Shown one piece after another: positions 8,291-15,350 of a DNA stretch of 36,078 nt. Origin of the DNA: Achromobacter pulmonis (GTDB taxonomy: Bacteria; Pseudomonadota; Gammaproteobacteria; Burkholderiales; Burkholderiaceae_B); assembly GCF_002885955.2 (NCBI RefSeq), contig NZ_POQS01000017.1, positions 1 through 36,078 of the forward strand, read 5' to 3'. Numbering within the stretch: position 1 is the stretch's first letter; the number at the start of each line of letters is the position of its first letter. The notes beneath the pieces are model-generated. The model worked only from the letters and a program-made list of their open reading frames with translations. It did no database searches and had not been told where the DNA came from. The position numbers and the translations under genes are program-made.

Positions 8291-9025
8291 ATGGAAAACC
8301 AAGTACTACTTAAAGTCGATGGCCTGAGCCGCCGCTTTGGCGGCCTGGTGGCAATCAAGGATTTGAGCTTCGAAGTCCGCAAAGGAGAAATCCTTGGACT
8401 CATCGGCCCCAATGGCGCCGGCAAAAGCACCACGTTCAACGTGGTAAGCGGCTACTACAAGCCGTCTGGCGGCAAGCTGACCTTCATGGGCCAGGACATC
8501 ACCGGCCAGAGCGCCGCCCGGATCTCCCGGCAGGGCCTGGTCCGCACGTTCCAGCACGACAGCATGCTGCGCGACATGACCGTCTACGACAACATCGTCG
8601 TCGGTACGTTCGCGACGATGCGCCATAAAGCTGAACGGGACGCACGCGTACGAGAAACCGCGGCGCTTATGGGCCTGTCGGAAGTCCTGAGCGAAGTTGC
8701 GGGGAACCTTTCGCACGGCCTGCAGCGCCTGGTCAGCATCGCCATCGCTTTCGCCGCCCGGCCAAGCCTGCTCTGCCTGGACGAACCGTTGACCGGTCTG
8801 AACCAGACCGAGGCATCGTCAGTGTTGGCGATCTTCCGCAGGATGCGCGAGGAGTACGGCGTTTCGATGCTGCTTGTGGAACACAACATGAAGGCGGTCA
8901 TGGATATCTGCGATCGCATCGTGGTGCTGGACTATGGCGTGTTTCTAGCCACCGGTACCCCGGCCGAGATCCAGCGGGATCCGCGCGTGATTTCGGCCTA
9001 TCTGGGGAAGCGGCATGAACAATAA
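8291..9025 (+). CDS. livG: ABC transporter ATP-binding protein LivG
   Basis: A 244-aa ATPase. Walker A is GPNGAGKST, Walker B is LLCLDEPLTGL, and the H-loop His lies in VEHNMKAVMDICDRI. The signature region reads LSHGLQRLVSIAIAF rather than LSGGQ; LivG proteins usually carry a variant such as AYGQQRRLEIARA, so this one is more divergent than normal. Length is normal to slightly short. It overlaps livF by 11 bases. Confidence 0.92.
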   Translation: MENQVLLKVDGLSRRFGGLVAIKDLSFEVRKGEILGLIGPNGAGKSTTFNVVSGYYKPSGGKLTFMGQDITGQSAARISRQGLVRTFQHDSMLRDMTVYDNIVVGTFATMRHKAERDARVRETAALMGLSEVLSEVAGNLSHGLQRLVSIAIAFAARPSLLCLDEPLTGLNQTEASSVLAIFRRMREEYGVSMLLVEHNMKAVMDICDRIVVLDYGVFLATGTPAEIQRDPRVISAYLGKRHEQ

Positions 9026-9737
9026 CGAAAATGTGCTCGACGTCGAGCGACTGTCGGTGATGTATGGCATCGTGCCGGCGGTGAGCGCGGCGAGCTTCAC
9101 GGTGAAGCGGGGATCCATCTCCACCATCGTCGGTTCCAATGGCGCCGGAAAATCGACCATCATGAAGGCCTTGACCGGCCTGGTCGCGCCCTCTTCCGGA
9201 CGTGTCCGCCTTTATGGAGAAGACATCACCGGACTGGCACCCGATGCCCTCGTCTCCAGGGGCCTCGTCCTGGTGCCCGAAGGCCGGCGCCTGTTCAAAG
9301 CCATGACGGTAGGGGAAAACCTGGAACTGGGCGCCTACCGCGAGAAAAGCAAGAATGCCATTCAGCAGGGAATGGCAGACGTGCTGGAACGCTTTCCCGC
9401 TCTGAAGACAAGGCTCAAGTCACCGGCGGGTAGTCTCAGTGGCGGCCAGCAACAGATGGTTGCTGTCGGCCGCGCCCTGATGGCCAAGCCGCGGCTACTG
9501 CTGCTTGACGAGCCCACAATCGGGCTTGCGCCCGCCATCGTCGACACCATCGCCCAGATCATCCAGGACATCGCGGCGGAAGGCGTGGATGTGATGCTTG
9601 TGGAACAGAACGCAGAGATGGCACTGGAGATTGCGACCCACGCCTTCATCCTCGAGCGCGGTGAGATTCAGTTGCAAGGCCTGGCGTCGGAGCTGGCCAG
9701 CAGTGAATCGGTGCGCAAAGCCTATCTGGGCATTTGA
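9015..9737 (+). CDS. livF: ABC transporter ATP-binding protein LivF
   Basis: A 240-aa ATPase with Walker A GSNGAGKST, canonical signature LSGGQQQMVAVGRAL, Walker B LLLLDEPTIGLAP and H-loop VEQNAEMALEIA, typical of LivF. The VPEGRRLFKAMTVGENLELG stretch is a LivF hallmark. The start overlaps the end of livG, and LivF probably pairs with LivG as the nucleotide-binding heterodimer. It is the last component of the five-gene importer; the next gene starts 46 bases later. Confidence 0.93.
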   Translation: MNNNENVLDVERLSVMYGIVPAVSAASFTVKRGSISTIVGSNGAGKSTIMKALTGLVAPSSGRVRLYGEDITGLAPDALVSRGLVLVPEGRRLFKAMTVGENLELGAYREKSKNAIQQGMADVLERFPALKTRLKSPAGSLSGGQQQMVAVGRALMAKPRLLLLDEPTIGLAPAIVDTIAQIIQDIAAEGVDVMLVEQNAEMALEIATHAFILERGEIQLQGLASELASSESVRKAYLGI

Positions 9738-9783
9738 CCCCCACGCATCCCTCATCCACTTATCCGTTTTTTGCGAGGTATTT

Positions 9784-10545
9784 ATGCATCGACTCGAAGG
9801 AAAAGTCGCCTTCATCACGGGCGGCGGCGCCGGTATCGGCTGTGCCAGCGCATTGCTATTCGCCCAGGAAGGCGCCCAGGTCGTTATCGCCGAGCGTGAC
9901 ACCGCCGCGGGCGAGCAGACCGCCGCCATCGTCGAAAAATCGACGGGCCGCCCTGCCCGCTTCATCCACACCGACGTCACCGAACCCGAAAGCCTGGAGG
10001 CGGCCGTCAAACGGACCGTGGCGGAGTTCGGACGATTTGACGTGCTGTACAACAATGCCGGAGGCTCGACCGTGCGCGACAGCCGCGTGACGGACGCTCC
10101 GGTGGACGAGTTCTGGTCCAAGATGAAACTCGACCTGTTTGGCACCTGGTTGGGATGCCGCTACGGCATCCAGGCCATGATGGACGCGGGGAACGGCGGG
10201 TCCGTCATCAACAGCACATCCATCTTTGCCCTGATCGGCACTCACGGCAAGGACGCCTACACGGCGGCCAAGGGCGCAGTCAGCGCGCTGACCCGGTCGA
10301 TGGCTGTGGAATATGCACAGTACCGAATTCGCGTGAATGCGGTGGCTCCCGGAGCGACGGCGACAGAGCGCGTGCTAAAGCTGCTGAAAGACGATGGCGT
10401 CACCAGCAAATCGCTGGACGGCCAGCTTTTTGGGCTGGTGCAGCCCGAAGATATCGCCCACGCCGCGTTGTATCTGGCTTCCGACGAGTCCCGCTCCACG
10501 ACCGGCCACATCCTCGCCGTCGACGGCGGGTTGACCATTTCCTGA
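9784..10545 (+). CDS. Short-chain dehydrogenase/reductase (SDR)
   Basis: The ATG at 9784 follows GAGG with 6-base spacing and gives a 253-aa classical SDR. Cofactor motif TGGGAGIG (residues 14-21), NNAG, the catalytic Ser in INSTSIF and YTAAK (Tyr and Lys of the tetrad) are intact, with NAVAPGATATE after it. Family members oxidise secondary alcohols or 3-hydroxyacyl thioesters with NAD(P). Its place between the importer and the Dabb/Old Yellow Enzyme genes suggests a role in oxidising a cyclic or branched alcohol intermediate, but substrate is not identifiable. Confidence 0.9.
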   Translation: MHRLEGKVAFITGGGAGIGCASALLFAQEGAQVVIAERDTAAGEQTAAIVEKSTGRPARFIHTDVTEPESLEAAVKRTVAEFGRFDVLYNNAGGSTVRDSRVTDAPVDEFWSKMKLDLFGTWLGCRYGIQAMMDAGNGGSVINSTSIFALIGTHGKDAYTAAKGAVSALTRSMAVEYAQYRIRVNAVAPGATATERVLKLLKDDGVTSKSLDGQLFGLVQPEDIAHAALYLASDESRSTTGHILAVDGGLTIS

Positions 10546-10560
10546 TCGATCGGAGCCATC

Positions 10561-10851
10561 ATGTTTCGACATATTGTCATGCTCAGCTTCAACGCCCCGC
10601 TCACCAGAGAAGACCACGAAGACATCGTCGGCATGTGCCAGACGATCAAGAAAGAGATCCCGGGTATCCTGGACCTGCGCATTGCCACCAATGCGTCGGA
10701 TCGCGCCCATTCCTACACCCACGCATTCGTGGCGGACTTCGTGGACTCAGCCGCCCACGACCACTACCAGCAGGCTCCCGCCCACGTGCCGCTGAAGCAG
10801 AAAGTCGCGGCACTAAGCCGGCAGCTCATCGTGCTGGACTACGAAGCCTGA
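10561..10851 (+). CDS. Dabb (stress-responsive alpha/beta-barrel) domain protein
   Basis: A 96-aa single-domain dimeric alpha/beta-barrel protein. The start FRHIVMLSFN, the central DLRIATNAS, the SYTHAFVADFVD strand and the HDHYQQAPAH...LKQKV helix are the recurrent Dabb pattern. Related proteins act as small cyclases, decarboxylases or aldolases on phenolic, polyketide or terpene-like substrates, others have no known activity. GGAG lies 6 bases before the start. It is 15 bases downstream of the SDR and 39 upstream of the Old Yellow Enzyme start, so all three are likely co-expressed. Confidence 0.82.
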   Translation: MFRHIVMLSFNAPLTREDHEDIVGMCQTIKKEIPGILDLRIATNASDRAHSYTHAFVADFVDSAAHDHYQQAPAHVPLKQKVAALSRQLIVLDYEA

Positions 10852-10890
10852 TCCTCCGCCATGACACAACGATCCGAAACGAGGAACCTC

Positions 10891-12015
10891 ATGCGGGACA
10901 CCAAACTGTTTACCCCGTTCAAACTGCGCGGCGTCGAGTTGCCCAATCGCGTACTCATCTCTCCGATGAGCCAGTACTCCGCCATCGACGGACTGGTCCA
11001 GGACTGGCACCGGTTCCATACCGCCGGCCTGGCCCGGGGCGGACCCGGCAGCGCAATGATTGAAGTCGCGGCTGTCACCCGCGATGGCCGGGGAACCCTT
11101 GGCGACCTGGGAATCTGGAGCGATGAGCAGATCCCAGGACTTGCGGAACTAGCACGCATCATGACCACGCACGGCGTGGTGCCGTCGATTCAGATCGGTC
11201 ATGCCGGCCGCAAGGCAAGCACGGGCAGGCCCTGGGAAGGCAATCGGCCGTTGGCACTGTCTTCGGAAGATCAGGCCTGGGAGACCACGGCGCCCTCTTC
11301 CGTGCCGGTACAGGAAGGCTGGCCCGTGCCTCGCGAACTTGAGGCCAGCGAACTGGCTGGCATCGGCGCCAGCTTCCGCGACGCGACAGTCCGCGCAGTC
11401 AGCGCGGGATACCGGTTTGTCGAAATTCACGCCGCGCATGGCTACCTGCTGCACAGCTTTCTTTCGCCCGTCACCAACAAGCGGCAGGACGAGTATGGCG
11501 GGTCGCTAGAGAACCGGATGCGCTTTCCCCTTCAGGTCGCGGCCGCCGTCCGGGACGCCCTGCCCTCCGACATTCCGGTATCTGTGCGGATATCGGCCGT
11601 CGACGGTATTGAGGGCGGGTGGCAGTTGTCAGACAGCATCTTGTTTTCCCGCGAATTGAAAGCACTGGGCGTTGATCTGATCGACTGTTCATCCGGTGGC
11701 ATACAGGCGCCTGCCACGGCGGGACAAGGTCCGCAGGCCGTCAAGCGCGGGCCGGGGTTCCAGGTTCCCTTTGCGCAGGCGGTCAAGCAGGAGGCTGGCA
11801 TCGGGACGATCGCAGTGGGGTTGATCGTTGATCCGGAGCAGGCCGAGGCGATTCTGGTTGGGGATAAGGCCGATTTGGTGGCTGTCGGGCGGGAGGCCCT
11901 TCTCAATCCGAATTGGCCCCTGCACGCCCGCTTGGCTCTGCAGGCCGATCCAGAGTTTCTGGCTTGGCCAGAACAATACGGCTGGTGGCTAAAGCGTCGT
12001 CCGAAGGTCTTTTAG
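10891..12015 (+). CDS. Old Yellow Enzyme family FMN-dependent ene-reductase (YqjM/XenA-like)
   Basis: The ATG at 10891 is preferred over the one at 10861 because GAGGAA lies about 6 bases upstream and the protein then starts MRDTKLFTPFKLRG, the family norm; length is 374 aa. A TIM barrel is indicated by IQIGHAGRKAS (FMN and substrate His), EIHAAHGYLLHSFLSP, RQDEYGGSLENRMRF and VGREALLNPNWP. The residue corresponding to the redox-tuning Cys of YqjM/XenA (M-C-x-Y-S) is Ser27 here (SPMSQYSA). Members reduce activated C=C bonds of enones or enoyl thioesters using NAD(P)H. It closes the plus-strand operon and may supply or replace an acyl-CoA reduction step. Confidence 0.9.
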   Translation: MRDTKLFTPFKLRGVELPNRVLISPMSQYSAIDGLVQDWHRFHTAGLARGGPGSAMIEVAAVTRDGRGTLGDLGIWSDEQIPGLAELARIMTTHGVVPSIQIGHAGRKASTGRPWEGNRPLALSSEDQAWETTAPSSVPVQEGWPVPRELEASELAGIGASFRDATVRAVSAGYRFVEIHAAHGYLLHSFLSPVTNKRQDEYGGSLENRMRFPLQVAAAVRDALPSDIPVSVRISAVDGIEGGWQLSDSILFSRELKALGVDLIDCSSGGIQAPATAGQGPQAVKRGPGFQVPFAQAVKQEAGIGTIAVGLIVDPEQAEAILVGDKADLVAVGREALLNPNWPLHARLALQADPEFLAWPEQYGWWLKRRPKVF

Positions 12016-12036
12016 GGAGCGTTCGACGGTTAAACC

Positions 12037-12056
12037 AAGCCCATATCACGGGGCTT
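12037..12056 (+). terminator. Weak stem-loop after the Old Yellow Enzyme gene
   Basis: AAGCCC, an 8-base loop, GGGCTT, located 21 bases after the stop codon. There is no T-run, so this would be a weak or factor-dependent terminator, or an mRNA 3' stabiliser. It separates the catabolic operon from the iclR pair. Confidence 0.3.
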
Positions 12057-12071
12057 GCCTGTAGAATCGAG

Positions 12072-12090
12072 TCTAATTTCATTTTGATGA
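12072..12090. promoter_or_regulatory. A/T-rich motif in the leader of the first iclR gene
   Basis: This 19-base stretch ends four bases before the iclR start codon. It matches 16 of 19 positions of 23532-23550 upstream of the atuA operon, sharing the AATTTCRTTTT core. Inside it TCAT-TTTG-ATGA forms a small dyad. A shared regulator site (autoregulation by IclR) is the likely meaning. Confidence 0.45.
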
Positions 12091-12094
12091 CTCG

Positions 12095-12901
12095 ATGAAT
12101 ACATCCGCTGATTCGTACTCCGAAAAGCCAGGCATTCGCCAAGTCCGGGTGCTGTCGCGCGGGTTGACCGTTCTCTCGGCGTTCGAACCGAACAATGACT
12201 GGTTGAGCAACTCCGAAATCGCGGCGCTCACCGGCCTGCCCAAGCCGACAGTATCCCGCCTCACGGCCAATCTGCTGGAAGCAGAATACCTGCAATATTC
12301 GGCCCAGCGAGCCGCCTATCGCCTAGGCGCGGCCGTGCTTGCGCTTGGGTTCATCGCGGCCTCGCACCGGGACTTTGTCATGCTAGCGAGGCCGCTGATG
12401 CAGCAGTTCGCCGACCAGCATCAGGTCTCCGTCGTGCTCGCCTCACCCGATGCCAGCAGCATGGTCTGCAACGAGGTTGCTCATAGCCGAGACATGATTT
12501 TCACCTTGCGGGTGCGCGCCGGTTCGCGCCTTCGCATTGACCGCTCGGCCCTGGGCAGGGCACTGGTCGGCGCAATGGGCGATGCCGAACGCACGGCATT
12601 CCTCGAAAAGCTTGGCACGGCTGACCCGCAAGCTTGGGAGCTCTTGAGCCGCGAAGTGCCGACCGCCATTTCTCAAATGGCGAGCGACGGCTATTGCATC
12701 GCGGCCGGCACCCTTGAGGCCGGCACCAACGGCGCCGCAGTGGTCGTCGACACGCCAGAAGGTCCACACACCTATGCCCTGGGCTGCGCCGCACCGTCGA
12801 ATTCCCTGGAGTTGCCGCGGCTGAAGCAGGAAGTTATCCCGGACCTGCTCGCCCTCAAAAACCGACTTGAAGCCGAACTCAGCAATATGCAGGCGGAATA
12901 A
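12095..12901 (+). CDS. IclR-family transcriptional regulator (first of two)
   Basis: A 268-aa protein. Residues about 15-75 form the winged HTH (VRVLSRGLTVLSAF then LSNSEIAALTGLPKPTVSRL), and the remainder is the IclR effector domain with the pattern SRLRIDRSALGRALVGAM and ISQMASDGYCIAAG. Family members bind small organic acids or their CoA-derived signals and repress or activate catabolic operons. It ends 2 bases before a second iclR gene and is followed by the convergent atuA operon, so that operon is the likely target. The motif in its leader supports autoregulation. Confidence 0.92.
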   Translation: MNTSADSYSEKPGIRQVRVLSRGLTVLSAFEPNNDWLSNSEIAALTGLPKPTVSRLTANLLEAEYLQYSAQRAAYRLGAAVLALGFIAASHRDFVMLARPLMQQFADQHQVSVVLASPDASSMVCNEVAHSRDMIFTLRVRAGSRLRIDRSALGRALVGAMGDAERTAFLEKLGTADPQAWELLSREVPTAISQMASDGYCIAAGTLEAGTNGAAVVVDTPEGPHTYALGCAAPSNSLELPRLKQEVIPDLLALKNRLEAELSNMQAE

Positions 12902-12903
12902 TA

Positions 12904-13689
12904 ATGGTACGGACTCGCCAATTGACACCGGGCACGCCGCGCGACGACGCCCAGGTGGATTCGCTGCGTCGGGGCCTGGAGGTGCTGCGTCTGTTCGACC
13001 TGCGCCACCGCAAACTCACGCTGGCAGACATCGCTCGCAAACTTGAGCTGTCCCGCCCGACGACCGAAAAGCTCGTCCAGACGTTGCAGGCCCAGCATTT
13101 TCTCCAGGCCACAGGCGACAGCTACGAACCCCATATTGCCTGCCTGGCGCTGGGTCGAGCTGCCAAGAAGGGTCTGGCGGTTGGCCAGGCAGCCAGGCCG
13201 CTTATGCGCGAGCTGTCGCAGCGCTTCGGCGTCCATGTCACGCTGAGCACGCGCGACCGGCTGCATATGCTGGTAGTCGAGCACTGCGTTCCCGCCGGCC
13301 GGGTACAGCTGGGCCTGACTAGCGGCGCTCGTTTTCCTATGGCCGTCTCGGCCTCCGGCCGCGCCTACCTATGGGGACGACCGAAGGAACAACGCGATGA
13401 ATTACTCCGCATGATCGAGGCTGACGCGCCCTCCGGCGTGTCGCGACCGCTCGACGAAGTCTACGCCGCGTTCCGAGATCTGGAAAAAACGGGCTGGTGT
13501 TACCTGGCCGCGCCCGTGGCCACGCACACCGCCTCCATCGCCACCCCGGTAAAGGCGGGCTCGGAGTTCGCCCTGGCCGCCATGGCCGTGAGTGTGGATG
13601 TCACGGAAGCGGTGTTGCGGGGCCAGGTTGCAGCGTCGCTGCTGGCCATCGCCGAGCGTATCGCCCTAGCCGCCGAAGACGAAGACTAA
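12904..13689 (+). CDS. IclR-family transcriptional regulator (second of two)
   Basis: A 261-aa protein with the winged HTH in residues about 18-80 (LRRGLEVLRLFDLRHRKLTL, then LELSRPTTEKLVQTL) and an IclR effector domain (FPMAVSASGRAYLWG and WCYLAAPVATHTASIATPV). It is only distantly like its neighbour, so the pair is not a recent duplication. GGCGGA lies just upstream of the ATG. Its stop codon overlaps by four bases the stop of the convergent crotonase gene, so there is no room for a terminator between the two operons. Confidence 0.9.
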   Translation: MVRTRQLTPGTPRDDAQVDSLRRGLEVLRLFDLRHRKLTLADIARKLELSRPTTEKLVQTLQAQHFLQATGDSYEPHIACLALGRAAKKGLAVGQAARPLMRELSQRFGVHVTLSTRDRLHMLVVEHCVPAGRVQLGLTSGARFPMAVSASGRAYLWGRPKEQRDELLRMIEADAPSGVSRPLDEVYAAFRDLEKTGWCYLAAPVATHTASIATPVKAGSEFALAAMAVSVDVTEAVLRGQVAASLLAIAERIALAAEDED

Positions 13690-14492
13690 CGAGGTTTCCC
13701 CAGGGCGCCAACCGCGTCGCGCACCGCCCGCAGGTGGTCTTCAGATGCGTGTGCGATCGCTTGAAATGCGGCCACCACGTCCAGATGAGTTGCCAGTGTG
13801 TGCTGTTCGGCGTCTCGCAGCAGGCGTTTGTGCATGCGCAACGCCGCGGAAGGATGCCGCGCAATCTTCCGCGCCAATTGCGCGGCGCGCTGGCCCAGCC
13901 GATCGTCCGGCGCCACATCCGACACGAGACCGATGCGTAGCGCCTCCCGGGCATCGATGGACTCCGCGGTGAAAGCCAGTTCCATGGCCTTGGAACGGCC
14001 AACGAGCCGCGGCAACATCCAGGCTCCACCATCGCCAGCCACAATGCCAAGGCGGGCAAAACTGACCGAAAAGCGCGCGCTCTCTGCGGCGATCCGGATA
14101 TCGCAAAAGCACGCCAGATCGCAGCCCACCCCGTAGGCCGCGCCATTCACTGCAGCAATGGTCGGAACATCCGCTTCGGCCAGCGCTGCTGGCAATTGGT
14201 GCACGGTTTCGCGGTAGCGCGCTTGCACCTGGGCAACGTCCCCGGCGGAAAACCCCTCTCGTTCCGCCATGTGCCGCAGATCTCCGCCCGCGCAAAACGC
14301 CTTCCCCGCTCCCGTGATGAGCAGGACACGAACCGCCGGATCCGCATTGGCCCTGCGCACGTGCGCAGCCAATTCAAGGAACTGCGAACCATCAGAGAAG
14401 CGATTGAGTGTGTCGGGATGGTTTAGCGTGAGCGTGACGACGCCGTCATCGTCGTCGCGCCGGACAAAAGCCGAAGCGCCGTCCATCGTCAC
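13686..14492 (-). CDS. Enoyl-CoA hydratase/isomerase family protein
   Basis: A 268-aa crotonase. Oxyanion-hole segments are TGAGKAFCAGGDLRHMAE and AAVNGAAYGVGCDLA; the active-site helix reads RLGIVAGDGGAWMLPRL, with Asp in the second acid position as in the divergent crotonase at 3431. It is the last gene of the minus-strand operon. The GTG start at 14492 overlaps the stop of the preceding crotonase gene as GTGA; an ATG at 14486 is an alternative. It probably hydrates or isomerises an enoyl-CoA formed after carboxylation, but the exact reaction is open. Confidence 0.88.
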   Translation of the reverse strand: MTMDGASAFVRRDDDDGVVTLTLNHPDTLNRFSDGSQFLELAAHVRRANADPAVRVLLITGAGKAFCAGGDLRHMAEREGFSAGDVAQVQARYRETVHQLPAALAEADVPTIAAVNGAAYGVGCDLACFCDIRIAAESARFSVSFARLGIVAGDGGAWMLPRLVGRSKAMELAFTAESIDAREALRIGLVSDVAPDDRLGQRAAQLARKIARHPSAALRMHKRLLRDAEQHTLATHLDVVAAFQAIAHASEDHLRAVRDAVGALGKPR

Positions 14493-15277
14493 GCCCCGAT
14501 CCAGCGCGGCGCCCTTTTCTCGGCGAAGGCCCGAGGCCCCTCGATTGCGTCAGCGCTCGAATAAACGCGCTCATGGTACCGGCAGGCCGCCTCCAGACCG
14601 CGCTCGCAGCCAAGGTCCATTGCCGCCCCGATGCTCTTCTTGGCTGCCCAGACGGTAAGCGGCGCATTGTTGGCGATGGTGCGCGCTATAGCCTGGGCCC
14701 GCTCGCGCACGGCATCGGGCGCGGCCTCAACATAGTTCACGAAACCTAATTGGTAAAAGCGCTCGATGGGATGCATCTCGCCGGTAAGCATGAGTTCCAT
14801 CATGAAGGGCTGCGGAAGCATCCACAGCATGGGCACTCCCCAGGGCGACCCTCGCCCCACCTTGGCCTCGGAGATGCCGCCGAGGGTCCCCTGCAAGCCG
14901 ATCCGGATATCGCTGTTTGCAGCCAAGACCATACCCCCGGCGGTGAAGTGGCCCGTCATGGCGGCGATGATCGGCTTGGGAACCTGGCGCATGCGTTGGT
15001 GGAAGGGATCCCGCAGCATCTCCAGCATGTCCTTGCCGGTTTCGGCGCGCACCTGGGCGGCCTCCTTAAGATCCATGCCGGCAGAGAACACGCCGCAGTC
15101 GGCGGAGGTCAGGATCACCACTCGCACGGCGTCGTCGCGTTCGACCTCGTCCCACAGATCCAGCAGGCGCTCGCAGATAGCGATGGACAACGCGTTGCGC
15201 TGAGCCGGGCGGTCTATGCAGATCGTGGCGATGCCGTCTTGCACGGAGTACAGAACAGGGGCGTCGGGTTTATTCAT
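14489..15277 (-). CDS. Enoyl-CoA hydratase/isomerase family protein
   Basis: Started at the ATG at 15277 the protein has 262 aa; a TTG at 15310 also opens the frame but adds a hydrophobic leader with no ribosome site. Crotonase features: SADCGVFSAGMDLKEAAQ, AAMTGHFTAGGMVLAAN, then GGISEAKVGRGSPWGVPML, which keeps a Glu in the first acid position (SEAKVG), unlike the two AGD-type crotonases in the window. Different active-site layouts suggest the three crotonases perform different steps. It is the penultimate gene of the minus-strand operon and lies after a strong hairpin at 15321-15343. Confidence 0.87.
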   Translation of the reverse strand: MNKPDAPVLYSVQDGIATICIDRPAQRNALSIAICERLLDLWDEVERDDAVRVVILTSADCGVFSAGMDLKEAAQVRAETGKDMLEMLRDPFHQRMRQVPKPIIAAMTGHFTAGGMVLAANSDIRIGLQGTLGGISEAKVGRGSPWGVPMLWMLPQPFMMELMLTGEMHPIERFYQLGFVNYVEAAPDAVRERAQAIARTIANNAPLTVWAAKKSIGAAMDLGCERGLEAACRYHERVYSSADAIEGPRAFAEKRAPRWIGA

Positions 15278-15320
15278 GATGCAGGGCGACTCGCTAATCA
15301 GGAAAATCAAGGAAGTACAT

Positions 15321-15343
15321 GCCGCGCGCGAACGGCGCGCGGC
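15321..15343 (-). promoter_or_regulatory. GC-rich hairpin between the Bug and crotonase genes
   Basis: A 9-bp perfect stem (GCCGCGCGC against GCGCGCGGC) with a 5-base loop lies just after the Bug receptor stop. There is no U-run, so it is not a standard intrinsic terminator. A hairpin here could protect the 3' end of the upstream message or lower expression of the two downstream crotonases. Confidence 0.45.
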
Positions 15344-15350
15344 CCGATAC

